Assembly (NCBI GenBank): GCA_003818505.1
Contig: RPRI01000026.1
Location: 1-55,718 of the forward strand
Direction of reading: 5' to 3'
DNA length: 55,718 nucleotides
Source of the DNA: Desulfobacteraceae bacterium
Lineage (GTDB): Bacteria > Desulfobacterota > Desulfobacteria > Desulfobacterales > RPRI01
Of this stretch, positions 1 through 9,000 are shown in pieces. Both the position numbers and the translations under genes were made by a program. Position 1 is the first letter of the stretch; the number at the start of each line of letters is the position of its first letter. The notes under the pieces are model-generated. The model saw only the letters and a program-made list of their open reading frames with translations, searched no databases and was not told where the DNA came from.

Positions 1-302
1 GGGCTTTGGGCATATCGCAAGAAATTTTTATGAAACCATAGCAACGCCCCCATATATACGACATGGATCATACAGGCGGAGTCTGTGTAAGGCTTCGTGA
101 CTATTCATCCTTTGGGGCTGTCTATAGCCTGATGGATGCGTATATGCCGCCGTTGGCGAAGGGTTAAGTCGTGTTCTTGCGAATGCCAAAGCTCATTACC
201 CTTTAAGACCCTAATTGAAGATATTCAAAGGTCTCGCATAGTTGCGGGCACAGCACCCATATTCGCTAAGAGCATATTCGTTTCAAAAAGATAGCCGGAA
301 GC
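1..302. other. Gene-free left edge with inverted-repeat element
   Basis: No credible coding region lies before the glycosyltransferase at 303. Bases 1-23 and 174-194 form a long imperfect inverted repeat (left arm GGGCTTTGGGCATATCGCAA..., right arm its complement with two small differences), so at least 1-194 looks like a miniature inverted-repeat element, possibly continuing left of the window. A second signal, CAAAGGTCTC at 226-235, matches the terminal repeat of the element seen complete at 6075 and 35161. I see no convincing promoter for the gene at 303. Confidence 0.5.
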
Positions 303-1598
303 ATGATTTTTAAAAAAGTAAAACAGTATTATTACCGTCTCCTGGCACGTTATCTTGCTGTCAAGATCAGACCTAAAGACAAGGCGGTCGAGATAAATCC
401 TCAGAATGATTATCTATCCCATTACCTAAAATCTCTCCGGAGTATTGCCTATCCTGATGAGGTACGCGCCTTTGAAGAGCTTTCACCGGATTATGTGGTC
501 TTAAACGGAAACTTGCACATTGAGAGGGACATACACTCTTTTTTTACATCTCTGCGCGGTAGGCTGAAGCCGTCTACGCGTCTCATAGTCATATACTACA
601 GCAGCCTCTGGAAACCGTTTTTCATGCTGGCTTCACGATTAGGCATGAGAAACAGGATACCGGAAACGAATTGGATTACCACGGGAGACATGAGCAACTT
701 TCTCGAGTTGGCGGGTTATGAGGTAATTTCAGACGAGGCGCGGGTACTCGTACCCATATATATGCCTTTCTTAAGCAATTTTATGAACCGATGGCTTGCC
801 CCTTTGCCTCTATTCAATATTTTTTGCATGGTTCATCTTATGACGGCAAGACCCCTTAAACCTGTGTTTTCCGAACAAACATCGGTCTCTGTTGTTATTC
901 CTGCGAGGAATGAAGCCGGCAACATTGAAAGCGCCGTAACGCGGATGCCCAAGATGGGCCCGGACGACGAAATCATATTCATAGAGGGCGGCTCGCAGGA
1001 TAATACTTGGGAGACGATCCGTGACGTCCGCAACCGGCACGCGAAAGATAAGCGCATCATCATTGCCAAACAGGAAGGTTCCGGAAAGGCGGATGCTGTC
1101 CGCAAGGGCTATTCCCTCGCCACGAAAGAAATCCTCATGATTTTGGATGCTGATTTGACTGTTCCTCCAGAGATATTACCGCAATTCTATCTAGCCATTA
1201 TCGAAGGCAAGGGGGAATTCATCAATGGGAGCAGACTGGTCTACCCCATGGAGAACCGGTCGATGAAATTTCTCAACATGATCGGGAACAAATTTTTTGC
1301 CGTTGCCTTTACATTCGCCCTGAATCAAACCTTTAAGGATACTTTATGCGGAACAAAGGTGCTCACACGCGAGCATTATCTGCGACTGGCAGCGAACAGG
1401 GAGTATTTCGGCAACTTTGATCCCTTTGGTGATTTCGACCTCATATTCGGCGCCGTGAGGATGGGCCTTAAAGTGCGCGAACTGCCCATTACTTATAGGG
1501 AACGCACCTATGGTGAAACCAATATCAGCCGGTGGCGGCATGGATGGATGCTTATAGAGATGCTGTATTGCGCGATTATCAAAATAAAATTCATATGA
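303..1598 (+). CDS. GT2 glycosyltransferase with N-terminal methyltransferase-like remnant
   Basis: A 431-residue protein. Residues ~195-410 are a family 2 glycosyltransferase (dolichol-phosphate-mannose-synthase-like): SVSVVIPARNEAGNIE opens the domain and DADLTVP at ~281 carries the metal-binding DxD-type acid cluster. Residues ~25-150 resemble the later half of a class I methyltransferase (LRGRLKPSTRLIVIYYSS resembles the strand-4/5 region), but no glycine-rich SAM loop is visible, so that half is probably non-catalytic. It likely transfers a sugar from a nucleotide or polyprenyl donor during surface glycan assembly. The stop codon overlaps the next ATG (ATGA), showing translational coupling to the methyltransferase. 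Family confident, substrate unknown. Confidence 0.8.
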   Translation: MIFKKVKQYYYRLLARYLAVKIRPKDKAVEINPQNDYLSHYLKSLRSIAYPDEVRAFEELSPDYVVLNGNLHIERDIHSFFTSLRGRLKPSTRLIVIYYSSLWKPFFMLASRLGMRNRIPETNWITTGDMSNFLELAGYEVISDEARVLVPIYMPFLSNFMNRWLAPLPLFNIFCMVHLMTARPLKPVFSEQTSVSVVIPARNEAGNIESAVTRMPKMGPDDEIIFIEGGSQDNTWETIRDVRNRHAKDKRIIIAKQEGSGKADAVRKGYSLATKEILMILDADLTVPPEILPQFYLAIIEGKGEFINGSRLVYPMENRSMKFLNMIGNKFFAVAFTFALNQTFKDTLCGTKVLTREHYLRLAANREYFGNFDPFGDFDLIFGAVRMGLKVRELPITYRERTYGETNISRWRHGWMLIEMLYCAIIKIKFI

Positions 1599-2356
1599 AC
1601 CTGGAAGATAACGACCGGAATAGAACAATAGAAAACCGCCGTCGCCTTCTCAAGAACAAAAATTTGCTTTTTTGGTATCGTAGTCTTTATGCCTGCCAAT
1701 TTTCCGGGATAGACCATCTTGGCCATCTTAAAGTGCTCGAGGTGGGTAGCGGTACATCGCCGCTTAAACATTATTATCCTACAGTTTTAACAAGCGATGT
1801 TCTAACCCTGGATTACCTGGATTATAGTTTTGACTGCCATCGGATTGACAAAGTACGGGAAATCCCCAATGAAAGCATTGATATTCTGACCATGACTAAT
1901 GTTCTTCATCATCTAAAGGCTCCTCTGATCTTTCTCAGAAATGCCTCCGCCAAGCTAAAAAAGGGCGGCCGATTGATCATGACCGAACCGTATTTATCAT
2001 GGGGATCAAGATTCATATACCAATATATCCACCATGAATATTATTCCGTCGACATTGAAGAACCCGTCATCACAGACATTGACGGTCCCTTGACTTCGGC
2101 CAATTCGGCGATGCCTTATCTTATATTTTTTTCCGGCAGGAGATGGGATAGAACCCTCAAGGATATTTATACTATTGATTATAGCCATGTTAATCCTTTT
2201 ACATCGCTCTCTTATTTTATGACCGGCGGCATTTCACACCGTTTTCCCATACCACATAGGCTGTATAAGCTTTTTTTTAAACTGGATGAAAGGCTTGCAA
2301 AAAGGGCTCCGGATCTCTTCAGTTCATTCTTTACCCTGAAACTTACTAAAATATAA
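1595..2356 (+). CDS. SAM-dependent class I methyltransferase
   Basis: The start is taken at the ATG overlapping the upstream stop (ATGA), giving 253 residues. An upstream in-frame ATG at 1532 would lie inside the glycosyltransferase gene. VLEVGSGTSPL at ~47 is the SAM-binding motif I, LTLDYLDY follows as the acidic strand-2 motif, and MTNVLHHLKAPLIFL at ~100 matches the motif typical of Methyltransf_11 proteins. KLKKGGRLIMTEPY is the strand-5 region. The protein presumably methylates a sugar or lipid-linked glycan intermediate, given its coupling to a glycosyltransferase. The acceptor cannot be read from the sequence. Confidence 0.82.
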   Translation: MNLEDNDRNRTIENRRRLLKNKNLLFWYRSLYACQFSGIDHLGHLKVLEVGSGTSPLKHYYPTVLTSDVLTLDYLDYSFDCHRIDKVREIPNESIDILTMTNVLHHLKAPLIFLRNASAKLKKGGRLIMTEPYLSWGSRFIYQYIHHEYYSVDIEEPVITDIDGPLTSANSAMPYLIFFSGRRWDRTLKDIYTIDYSHVNPFTSLSYFMTGGISHRFPIPHRLYKLFFKLDERLAKRAPDLFSSFFTLKLTKI

Positions 2357-2375
2357 AGAGGTTATTCAGATATAA

Positions 2376-2597
2376 AAGAAAACAAACAGGCAGTTTCCAT
2401 TAGAGGGTTCTGTAAACAGTATTCGGGACACCTCAGCCCAACCAAGGCCTCCTTTCGCCGGGTCTCACGGGATGGCCATGGTTGCTCATGCGGAAGGCGA
2501 GTGTCATAGATATCGTGATACGGGAAAGCTTTTGGAATACGATTACAGGGACTGGCTGAAGAGAAGCTTTCCGGACGATTTTTTAAACGGCATATAA
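2376..2597 (+). pseudogene. Possible gene remnant (C-terminal fragment)
   Basis: The frame is open from 2376 to the TAA at 2595-2597. From the first ATG at 2472 it encodes only 41 residues ending in YRDWLKRSFPDDFLNGI. Its composition looks protein-like, but no start context or ribosome-binding site is visible and the family is not recognised. It sits directly beside a repeat element, which fits a gene truncated by rearrangement. A chance open frame is the alternative. Confidence 0.22.
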
Positions 2598-2603
2598 TAA
2601 ATA

Positions 2604-2781
2604 GTGTTCATCCGGAAACCAAGCTCAGACACAGTGAAGTTTCCAATTCGGAAATAGGCAATTTTGGGCAAGCTCAAGGAAATCAAGGGATTGAGCGGAG
2701 GCATACGCATAGTATGCCGCACAAGTAATCCTGCAGATTGACACTTAAGATTGCACAAAAGGGCCATTTCCGGATGGAAAC
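2604..2781. repeat. Miniature inverted-repeat element, family C
   Basis: The ends are inverted repeats: 2604-2618 (GTGTTCATCCGGAAA) against 2767-2781 (TTTCCGGATGGAAAC), 13 of 15 bases complementary. A related right end occurs at 35529-35554: CAAAAGGGCCATTT is shared, followed by CGGATGGAAAC in one copy and CGGACGGGAAC in the other. There is no transposase, so this would be a non-autonomous element. Confidence 0.55.
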
Positions 2782-2815
2782 TAAATAAGATTGACGCATT
2801 TAAAATGGCCGACAG

Positions 2816-4030
2816 TTGAAAATTCTCTTTGTTTCTGATGTTTCGATTCAGGATGTCATCGGCGGAGCTGAGCGGGTCCTTTTTGAACAGACAACCCGGC
2901 TGGCTGCAAAGGGACATGATGTTCACATCCTGACACGCAGACTGCCTTCGCACCAGTCGGACTGCGACGTGATTCAGAATGTCAGGGAATGGCGATATAG
3001 TGTAAATCAAAGCAATGCGGTTACTTTTTTTGTATCTACCATGCGGAACTGTAAAAAACTGTTTGAAACACTTGCGAAGACCAATAATTTCGATTGTATC
3101 AACTTCCACCAGCCATTTTCCGCTTTCGCTGTCATGATGTCGGATTCGTGTAAAAAAAACAGTAAGGTCTATACCTGCCTCTCTTTTGCTTTTGAGGAAT
3201 ATGCTTCAAGGAATGCTGAACCTCATTCCTTGATCAAGAAAATTGCGCATTCATTGCATATAGTATCAAGACGCCGGATCGAGCAGAAAGCGCTGAACCA
3301 ATCGGATCGAATTGTGGCCCTGAGTCGATTTACTCGCGATAAACTTTTGAATGTCTATGGATTTCCCGTCGAAGATATCATTATCATCCCAGGAGGGATC
3401 GATCTTGTGCGCTTTCATCCCGCTGATGATAAGCGAGCGGTGAGGGAGCGCCTCCATCTTCCCACGGAGAAGATGATACTGCTGACCGTAAGAAATCTAG
3501 TGCAACGAATGGGGATTGAAAACCTCATAATTGCCATGCGGGAGATTATAAGATTGGTGCCGGATATATATCTCATAATCGGCGGCACCGGGCCCTTGAA
3601 AGAAGATCTGGCCATGATGTGCCGCCGTCTGAATCTTGATCGTTACATTCATTTTACAGGATTTATTCCGGAAGATGCTTTGCCCGAGTATTACCAGGCT
3701 GCGGATATCTTTGTCCTGCCGACAATTGAACTTGAAGGATTCGGACTGGTGACGCTTGAGGCATTAGCATCCGGAACCCCCGTTCTCGGGACTCCGGTGG
3801 GAGGCACTCTGGAGATCCTGAGCAGGTTCGATAGTGGTTTATTATTTGCCGATAAGTCTCATGAGGCAATTTCGCGTTTGGTTATCGAGACGTGTAAGGG
3901 TTACCTGAATCAACCGGATAAATTGCAGCTTGATTCCGAACGCTGCCGGCGTTTTGCCGAAAAATACTATTCCTGGGATAATAATATTACTGCGACTGAA
4001 GCCCTTTTCTTAGAAAGTATCAAATATTAA
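2816..4030 (+). CDS. GT4 family glycosyltransferase
   Basis: A 404-residue GT-B protein starting at TTG; the only nearby ATG runs straight into a stop. The N-terminal Rossmann half begins MKILFVSDVSIQDVIGGAERV with the glycine loop typical of GT4 enzymes. The C-terminal half contains EGFGLVTLE at ~307-315, the EX7E nucleotide-sugar motif, followed by ASGTPVLGTPVGGTLEIL. It is a retaining transferase likely acting on a lipid-linked glycan at the cytoplasmic membrane face. The stop overlaps the start of the asparagine synthase by one base (TAATG), so the two are co-translated. No good ribosome-binding site is visible for the TTG. Confidence 0.83.
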   Translation: MKILFVSDVSIQDVIGGAERVLFEQTTRLAAKGHDVHILTRRLPSHQSDCDVIQNVREWRYSVNQSNAVTFFVSTMRNCKKLFETLAKTNNFDCINFHQPFSAFAVMMSDSCKKNSKVYTCLSFAFEEYASRNAEPHSLIKKIAHSLHIVSRRRIEQKALNQSDRIVALSRFTRDKLLNVYGFPVEDIIIIPGGIDLVRFHPADDKRAVRERLHLPTEKMILLTVRNLVQRMGIENLIIAMREIIRLVPDIYLIIGGTGPLKEDLAMMCRRLNLDRYIHFTGFIPEDALPEYYQAADIFVLPTIELEGFGLVTLEALASGTPVLGTPVGGTLEILSRFDSGLLFADKSHEAISRLVIETCKGYLNQPDKLQLDSERCRRFAEKYYSWDNNITATEALFLESIKY

Positions 4031-5952
4031 TGTGCGGTATATGCGGAAAGCTTGATTGTACCGGTTTGCCGGTTGATGAAAATATCTTAAGGCGGATGAC
4101 CGACATTCTTTCCCACCGGGGGCCTGATGATTCAGGCGTCTACCTGCGCCATAAGGAGAACGTCGGTTGCGGCCTCGGCCACCGGAGGCTGAGCATCATC
4201 GACCTGACGGAGGCCGGCCGGCAACCCATGTCCAACGAGGACAAAACCGTCTGGATGGTCTTTAACGGGGAGATTTACAATTTTGCCGTCTTAAGGGAGG
4301 AACTGGAGAGAAAAGGCCATAGATTTACCTCCAGGACCGACAGCGAAGTTATCCTCCACCTTTTTGAGGAAGAAGGATCGTCCGGCGTTAGCAGGCTTGT
4401 TGGGATGTTCGCCATGGCCCTCTGGTCGGAAAAGAGTCGAACACTTCTTCTGGCTCGCGACCATGTCGGCATTAAACCGCTTGTCTATTACTGGGACGGA
4501 AAAATATTCCTTTTCGCATCGGAGATCAAGTCCCTCTTCTCCGATCCCGCCGTACGGAAGGAGATTGATCCGGAGGCTCTCGATCTATATCTCAGCCTGA
4601 ATTATATCCCCGCTCCCCATACAATCTTCAGGAACATCCGCAAACTAAGCCCCGGCCATATTCTGACGGTTTGCGACGGTGTCCTAAAAAACGAAAGATT
4701 CTGGGATATTCCTCAGGGGATGCCTGCCGGCACACCGGAATCCAGCAATTTTGAAGAGACGAAGGCAACACTGTTCCGCACCGTGGAGGATGCAGTCCGC
4801 AGCCAGATGGTCGCCGATGTTCCAATCGGAGCGTTCCTTAGCGGCGGCATCGACTCGAGCGTAATTGTGGGCATGATGTCGCGCAATGCCTCCCGACCTG
4901 TTAAAAGCTATGCCATCGGTTTCAAAGATATGCCGATGTACGATGAAAGCGCCTACGCACGCGAAGTGGCCGCATTTCACAAAACGGAACACAACGAAAT
5001 CATGCTGAGTTCGAGAGAGATCATCGATACGATTCCCTCAGTCCTTGCCTCTCTCGATGAACCGTTCGGTGATTCCTCAGCTGTGCCCACCTATGTGGTT
5101 GCCCGCGAAACCGCCCGAGACGTTGCTGTTGCCCTCTCCGGCGATGGCGGCGATGAACTATTTGCCGGTTACCGCATATACAGGGGCGAGACATGGCATC
5201 GCCGTTATCGTCTAATTCCCCGATTTATCAGGGCTGGCTTTTTGGAGCCGGTCATCCGTTCTCTTCCGGATTCCCGTGATAACAAGCACGGGGAAAATAT
5301 CCGGAGGATCAAGAAATTCCTCCGCGGGGCAAAAGATAACTTCGCGGAACGGGTCTTTTCCTGGAATGAGCTCTTCAATTCTGAGAGTAAAAAGGCGCTT
5401 CTGACCAGTATTTACGGGACAGACCATCCGCAAGCAGAGGAATTGTTCGCTGTAGCTCTGAACCGTTTGCGGACCGATCCCATCAACCGGATGCTTTACG
5501 CCGATCTCAAGATCTCCCTGCCCGCCGACATGCTCTTTAAGGTGGATACGATGAGCATGTGCCATTCCCTTGAGGTTCGCGTTCCACTGCTCGACCACCG
5601 GGTCTGTGAACTGGCATTTAAAATCGGGGGCGAATGGAAGATCAGGCATGGCCGCAGCAAATACGTCTTCATCGAAACGTTTAAAGAAATACTTCCGCAG
5701 TCCCTGCACAATCGACCCAAGCGGGGTTTTGAGATGCCTATCAGCAGTTGGTTGAAGTCGGATCTGCGCTATCTTATAGAAGAGAATCTATCACAGGCAA
5801 GAATCGTCCGGGAGGGAATTTTCCATTATCCCACAGTCAAAAAACTAATAGACACACTCATGTCAAATCGTTCCGACACTTCCTGGCAAATCTGGAATCT
5901 GATCGTTTTCCAGGTCTGGTTTTCACGCTATATGGAAGGGCGGCCATATTGA
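4030..5952 (+). CDS. asnB: Asparagine synthase (glutamine-hydrolysing), AsnB type
   Basis: A 640-residue protein, normal for the family. The initiator Met is followed by CGICGKLD, placing the nucleophilic Cys2 of the class II glutaminase domain (residues 1-~210; the RRLSIIDL and SRTDSEVILHLF motifs fit). The synthetase domain has the PP-loop SGGIDSSV at ~273 and SGDGGDELFAGY, which binds ATP and aspartate. In polysaccharide loci such enzymes (WbpS/AsnB group) often amidate a sugar acid rather than supply asparagine. That role is inferred from the glycosyltransferases on both sides. Confidence 0.88.
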   Translation: MCGICGKLDCTGLPVDENILRRMTDILSHRGPDDSGVYLRHKENVGCGLGHRRLSIIDLTEAGRQPMSNEDKTVWMVFNGEIYNFAVLREELERKGHRFTSRTDSEVILHLFEEEGSSGVSRLVGMFAMALWSEKSRTLLLARDHVGIKPLVYYWDGKIFLFASEIKSLFSDPAVRKEIDPEALDLYLSLNYIPAPHTIFRNIRKLSPGHILTVCDGVLKNERFWDIPQGMPAGTPESSNFEETKATLFRTVEDAVRSQMVADVPIGAFLSGGIDSSVIVGMMSRNASRPVKSYAIGFKDMPMYDESAYAREVAAFHKTEHNEIMLSSREIIDTIPSVLASLDEPFGDSSAVPTYVVARETARDVAVALSGDGGDELFAGYRIYRGETWHRRYRLIPRFIRAGFLEPVIRSLPDSRDNKHGENIRRIKKFLRGAKDNFAERVFSWNELFNSESKKALLTSIYGTDHPQAEELFAVALNRLRTDPINRMLYADLKISLPADMLFKVDTMSMCHSLEVRVPLLDHRVCELAFKIGGEWKIRHGRSKYVFIETFKEILPQSLHNRPKRGFEMPISSWLKSDLRYLIEENLSQARIVREGIFHYPTVKKLIDTLMSNRSDTSWQIWNLIVFQVWFSRYMEGRPY

Positions 5953-6262
5953 AGGTAATTGCGGCCACCGATCTGCGCTGATCATCACTGATATTTTTTC
6001 TTTAAAACTTCCAAGAATAATATCTGTTATTTCTTTGTATTTAAATCTATTTGTGTTCATCTGTGCGAATCTGCGAGACCTTTGCATAACACCCCCTTTT
6101 GCCCGATTACTGCGTCAGACTCTAATTCCGGCACGAAGTGAAGCATTAGCGCTATCCTCGAAATACTCAATGTATTCCTGTGGTTGAAATTATCGTCTTC
6201 CTTGTACTTGGTCAAAATTGAATGTTCTTCAAAGGTCTCTCTGCGGATAAGTAGTTAATAAA
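5953..6262. other. Gap holding one miniature element
   Basis: This 310-base gap contains no gene. Most of it is the family A inverted-repeat element at 6075-6239; the first 120 bases are AT-rich with no feature I can name. The next ATG at 6263 follows only 24 bases after the element. Confidence 0.55.
6075..6239. repeat. Miniature inverted-repeat element, family A (copy 1)
   Basis: The 165-base element starts GAGACCTTTG and ends CAAAGGTCTC, a perfect 10-base terminal inverted repeat. The interior (CATAACACCCCCTTTTGCCC..., TCCTCGAAATACT, AATGTATTCCTG) is shared with the copy at 35161-35303, which lacks about 20 internal bases. It has no coding capacity, so any movement would need a transposase supplied elsewhere. 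Confidence 0.75.
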
Positions 6263-7471
6263 ATGAAGATCAAAGTTATTCATATCATTACCCGCCTGGA
6301 CAAGGGAGGCTCCGCGGAGAATACCCTCTTGACAGTGGGGGGTCTTGATAAGAAAAGATATGATATTCTTTTGATTAAGGGGCTTTCTATCGAGTCGGGA
6401 ATGGCGGAAGATGAGGCCGCGGCTGTTGAAAAAAACATAAAAGATGCTGAAAGAGAAGGAGTCAGAATTCTGACTGTTCACGGTCTTGTGAGAAGGATAG
6501 CCCCTTTTCATGATATTAAAACCCTTTTTACCCTGATTAAAATACTGCTATATGAACGTCCCCATATCGTCCATACCCACACATCCAAAGCAGGCATCCT
6601 GGGCAGGTGGGCGGCATATTGCTGCCGCGTTCCCATCATTATCCATACACCCCACGGCCACGTATTTTGGGGGTACTTCGGCAGATTGAAGGCATCGTTT
6701 TATATTATTCTTGAAAAAGTTACAGCTTTCATTACTGATAAAATTATTGCGCTGACAGAACAGGAAAAAAATGATCATCTTCGATTCCGCATTGCCCCCG
6801 GGGATAAGTTCTCAGTCGTGCATAGCGGAATCAGGCTGGATAAATTTTTAAATCTCTCGGTTGATCCTGCTGTTATAAAAAGAAAACTGGGGATATTCGA
6901 GGGAGATCCGGTTGTCGGCACAACCGGGAGGCTCGCAACTGTGAAAGGGCACAGGTATTTAATAGAAGCGGCAGTAAAGATTGTGGCTGCGAAGCCGAAT
7001 ACAACCTTTGTCTTTTTAGGTGGCGGCGAGCTTTCGGACGAACTGAAAAACTTGGCCTCAAAATTGGGCGTGAAGGAGAAAGTGAAATTTCTTGGCTGGC
7101 GGCAGGATGTGGCCGAAGTTATGTCTGTATTTGATCTTTTTGTGCTTCCATCTCTTAATGAAGGAATGGGGAGAGTCCTGGTTGAGGCAATGGCGCTGGG
7201 AAAACCGATTGTGGCAAGTGACGTGGGGGGGATTCCCGATCTTGTTGTTCATTGCATAAACGGCTATCTGGTTCCCCCGAAGGATGTCCGGGGGCTCTCT
7301 GCCGCTATAGGTCATCTTATAGAAGATCCTGAAAAAGGGAGAAAAATGGGTGAAAATGGTAAAAAGAGAGCCATCGAATATAGCGCAGAGGAAATGATAC
7401 AAAAGATTGATCGGTTGTACCTGACGATGTTGCAGCAGAAACAGATCACAGAAGGCATAATCGGCCAATGA
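6263..7471 (+). CDS. GT4 family glycosyltransferase
   Basis: A 402-residue GT-B protein. The N-terminal segment KVIHIITRLDKGGSAENTLL has the GGSA acceptor-domain loop. HIVHTHTSKAGILGRWAA and PIIIHTPHGHVFWGYF follow, as in WcaI/capsular GT4 enzymes. EGMGRVLVE at ~300-308 is the EX7E donor-sugar motif, followed by GKPIVASDVGGIPDLV. Its TGA overlaps the next ATG by four bases (ATGA), so it is coupled to the PHP-domain membrane protein. Confidence 0.85.
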   Translation: MKIKVIHIITRLDKGGSAENTLLTVGGLDKKRYDILLIKGLSIESGMAEDEAAAVEKNIKDAEREGVRILTVHGLVRRIAPFHDIKTLFTLIKILLYERPHIVHTHTSKAGILGRWAAYCCRVPIIIHTPHGHVFWGYFGRLKASFYIILEKVTAFITDKIIALTEQEKNDHLRFRIAPGDKFSVVHSGIRLDKFLNLSVDPAVIKRKLGIFEGDPVVGTTGRLATVKGHRYLIEAAVKIVAAKPNTTFVFLGGGELSDELKNLASKLGVKEKVKFLGWRQDVAEVMSVFDLFVLPSLNEGMGRVLVEAMALGKPIVASDVGGIPDLVVHCINGYLVPPKDVRGLSAAIGHLIEDPEKGRKMGENGKKRAIEYSAEEMIQKIDRLYLTMLQQKQITEGIIGQ

Positions 7472-8958
7472 AACCCTTTATAAACAAGATGGCAGGCAGA
7501 GAGTTTTTAATAATCAGATCTTATGCAAAAGTTTCAGGTATTGTCGCCTTCTTGGTATTGATTATTTTATTTTTTTACGTTGCTTCATATGGCGCTGATT
7601 ATCAGCAGGTTGCCGGTCTGATAGATACTCGCAGTGCGCTCAGTGACGGAGCTTATGATATAGAAACCCTTGTAAAGATGGCAAAGGAGAGGGGTTTTGA
7701 AGCTCTTGTTATCAATGACCATGACAGGATGGTCATGGAATACGGCCTTCCGCCTTTCAGAAATATTGTTAAAAAAAAGGTTGAGTTGAATTCGATCAAC
7801 AAGAATGGAGCAGAGGTTTATCTGAATTCAATCAGTAAAGCGCAGAAAAAGTTTCCTGATATGATTTTAATTCCGGGTTCGGAATCCGCACCTTTTTATT
7901 ACTGGACCGGTTCATACTTTAAAAAAAATCTCACCGCTCATAATCATGAAAAAAGAATTTTGACCATAGGCATGGAAAAACCGGAAGATTATGAAAATCT
8001 TCCTATGTTACATAACGGAGCTAATCCGGAATATACCCGCGCCGTTCTTCCAAGCATACTTTTGTTTCTCTGCTCTATAGTGGTTTCCATTTTTCTGATA
8101 AGGTGGAGAGGCTTTTACAGGATAACAGGTGTCATCATTCTGGTTTTAAGCCTGGCGTTTATTGCCGACAGCATCCCATCCAGGAGTTCTCCTTTTGATC
8201 AGTATCATGGCGACCAGGGGATGGCTCCTTATCAGCTTCTCGTGGATTATGTAAATTCGAGGGGAGGCCTGACCTTCTGGAACTATCCTGAAACAAACTC
8301 AGGTATCAGGGATGTGGGGCCAATCCGCGTTGATACTCCTCCTTATCCGGAAGCGCTGGAAGAATCCGAGGATTATACGGGTTTTTCAGCGCTTTACGGA
8401 GATAACATAACCATCACGGAACCTGGGAATGCATGGGACAGAGTTTTAAATGCATATTGTCAGGGGGTAAGAAGCAGGCCGGTCTGGGGAATATCTGCGG
8501 CGGATTTTCATGAGGAAGGAGAAAGCGGAGAGAAACTGGGGAATTTCCCGACGGTTTTTCTGCTTAGGGAAAAGAGCAGGAAAGGTGTGCTGGAGGCTTT
8601 GAAAAATGGGAAAATGTATGCATACCGGGGCAGTTATCCTCAGTCTGTGAGGCTTGATGAGTTTTCTGTTGCCTCACCTGATGGCGCAAACAAGGGGGTT
8701 TCCGGGGATGAAATCATGTTAAAAGAGAGTCCAAGGATCAGGATATCCCTTTCGGCTGCAGAGACTTCAGAAAATAAGATAAAGGTCCGGTTGATAAGGT
8801 CCGGGGAATTGATCCGGACCTTTGAAGGAACATTGCCGATGCAGATCGAGTATGACGATATATCCTTTAATCCAGGCAAGAAGATCTATTACAGGATCGA
8901 CATGAGCGGGTATGGTTTGCTCGTTTCCAATCCTGTGTTTGTGAAGTTTGCGGAGTAA
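7468..8958 (+). CDS. Membrane-anchored PHP-domain protein
   Basis: A 496-residue protein. A transmembrane anchor lies at ~23-42, then a PHP-type metallophosphoesterase-like region: GLIDTRSALSDGAYDIETLV with FEALVINDHD carries the histidine/aspartate signature, GSESAP follows, and SAADFHEEG is a likely late metal-binding motif. Two hydrophobic helices at ~192-232 (LPSILLFLCSIVVSIFLI and the following GVIILVLSLAFIADS) interrupt the fold. The C-terminal ~100 residues look like a beta-rich domain. Phosphatase activity is inferred only from the fold; several canonical PHP histidines are not obvious. Context suggests a role in polysaccharide assembly or export. Confidence 0.6.
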   Translation: MKPFINKMAGREFLIIRSYAKVSGIVAFLVLIILFFYVASYGADYQQVAGLIDTRSALSDGAYDIETLVKMAKERGFEALVINDHDRMVMEYGLPPFRNIVKKKVELNSINKNGAEVYLNSISKAQKKFPDMILIPGSESAPFYYWTGSYFKKNLTAHNHEKRILTIGMEKPEDYENLPMLHNGANPEYTRAVLPSILLFLCSIVVSIFLIRWRGFYRITGVIILVLSLAFIADSIPSRSSPFDQYHGDQGMAPYQLLVDYVNSRGGLTFWNYPETNSGIRDVGPIRVDTPPYPEALEESEDYTGFSALYGDNITITEPGNAWDRVLNAYCQGVRSRPVWGISAADFHEEGESGEKLGNFPTVFLLREKSRKGVLEALKNGKMYAYRGSYPQSVRLDEFSVASPDGANKGVSGDEIMLKESPRIRISLSAAETSENKIKVRLIRSGELIRTFEGTLPMQIEYDDISFNPGKKIYYRIDMSGYGLLVSNPVFVKFAE

Positions 8959-9000
8959 CTGCTCAGGTGGATAGGCTTCTGATGTTCATCATGGTTTTTA

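Larger units (their letters stand above)
2357..2815. other. Gene-poor gap with ORF remnant and inverted-repeat element
   Basis: This 459-base gap splits the polysaccharide locus. It carries an open frame at about 2376-2597 that looks like the C-terminal end of a lost gene, then an inverted-repeat element at 2604-2781. No promoter or ribosome-binding site of clear quality precedes the TTG start at 2816. Confidence 0.5.

Noticed and set aside
2543-3109. 188-residue minus-strand ORF
   Set aside because: It is antisense to the repeat element and to the glycosyltransferase start; no protein-like motif.
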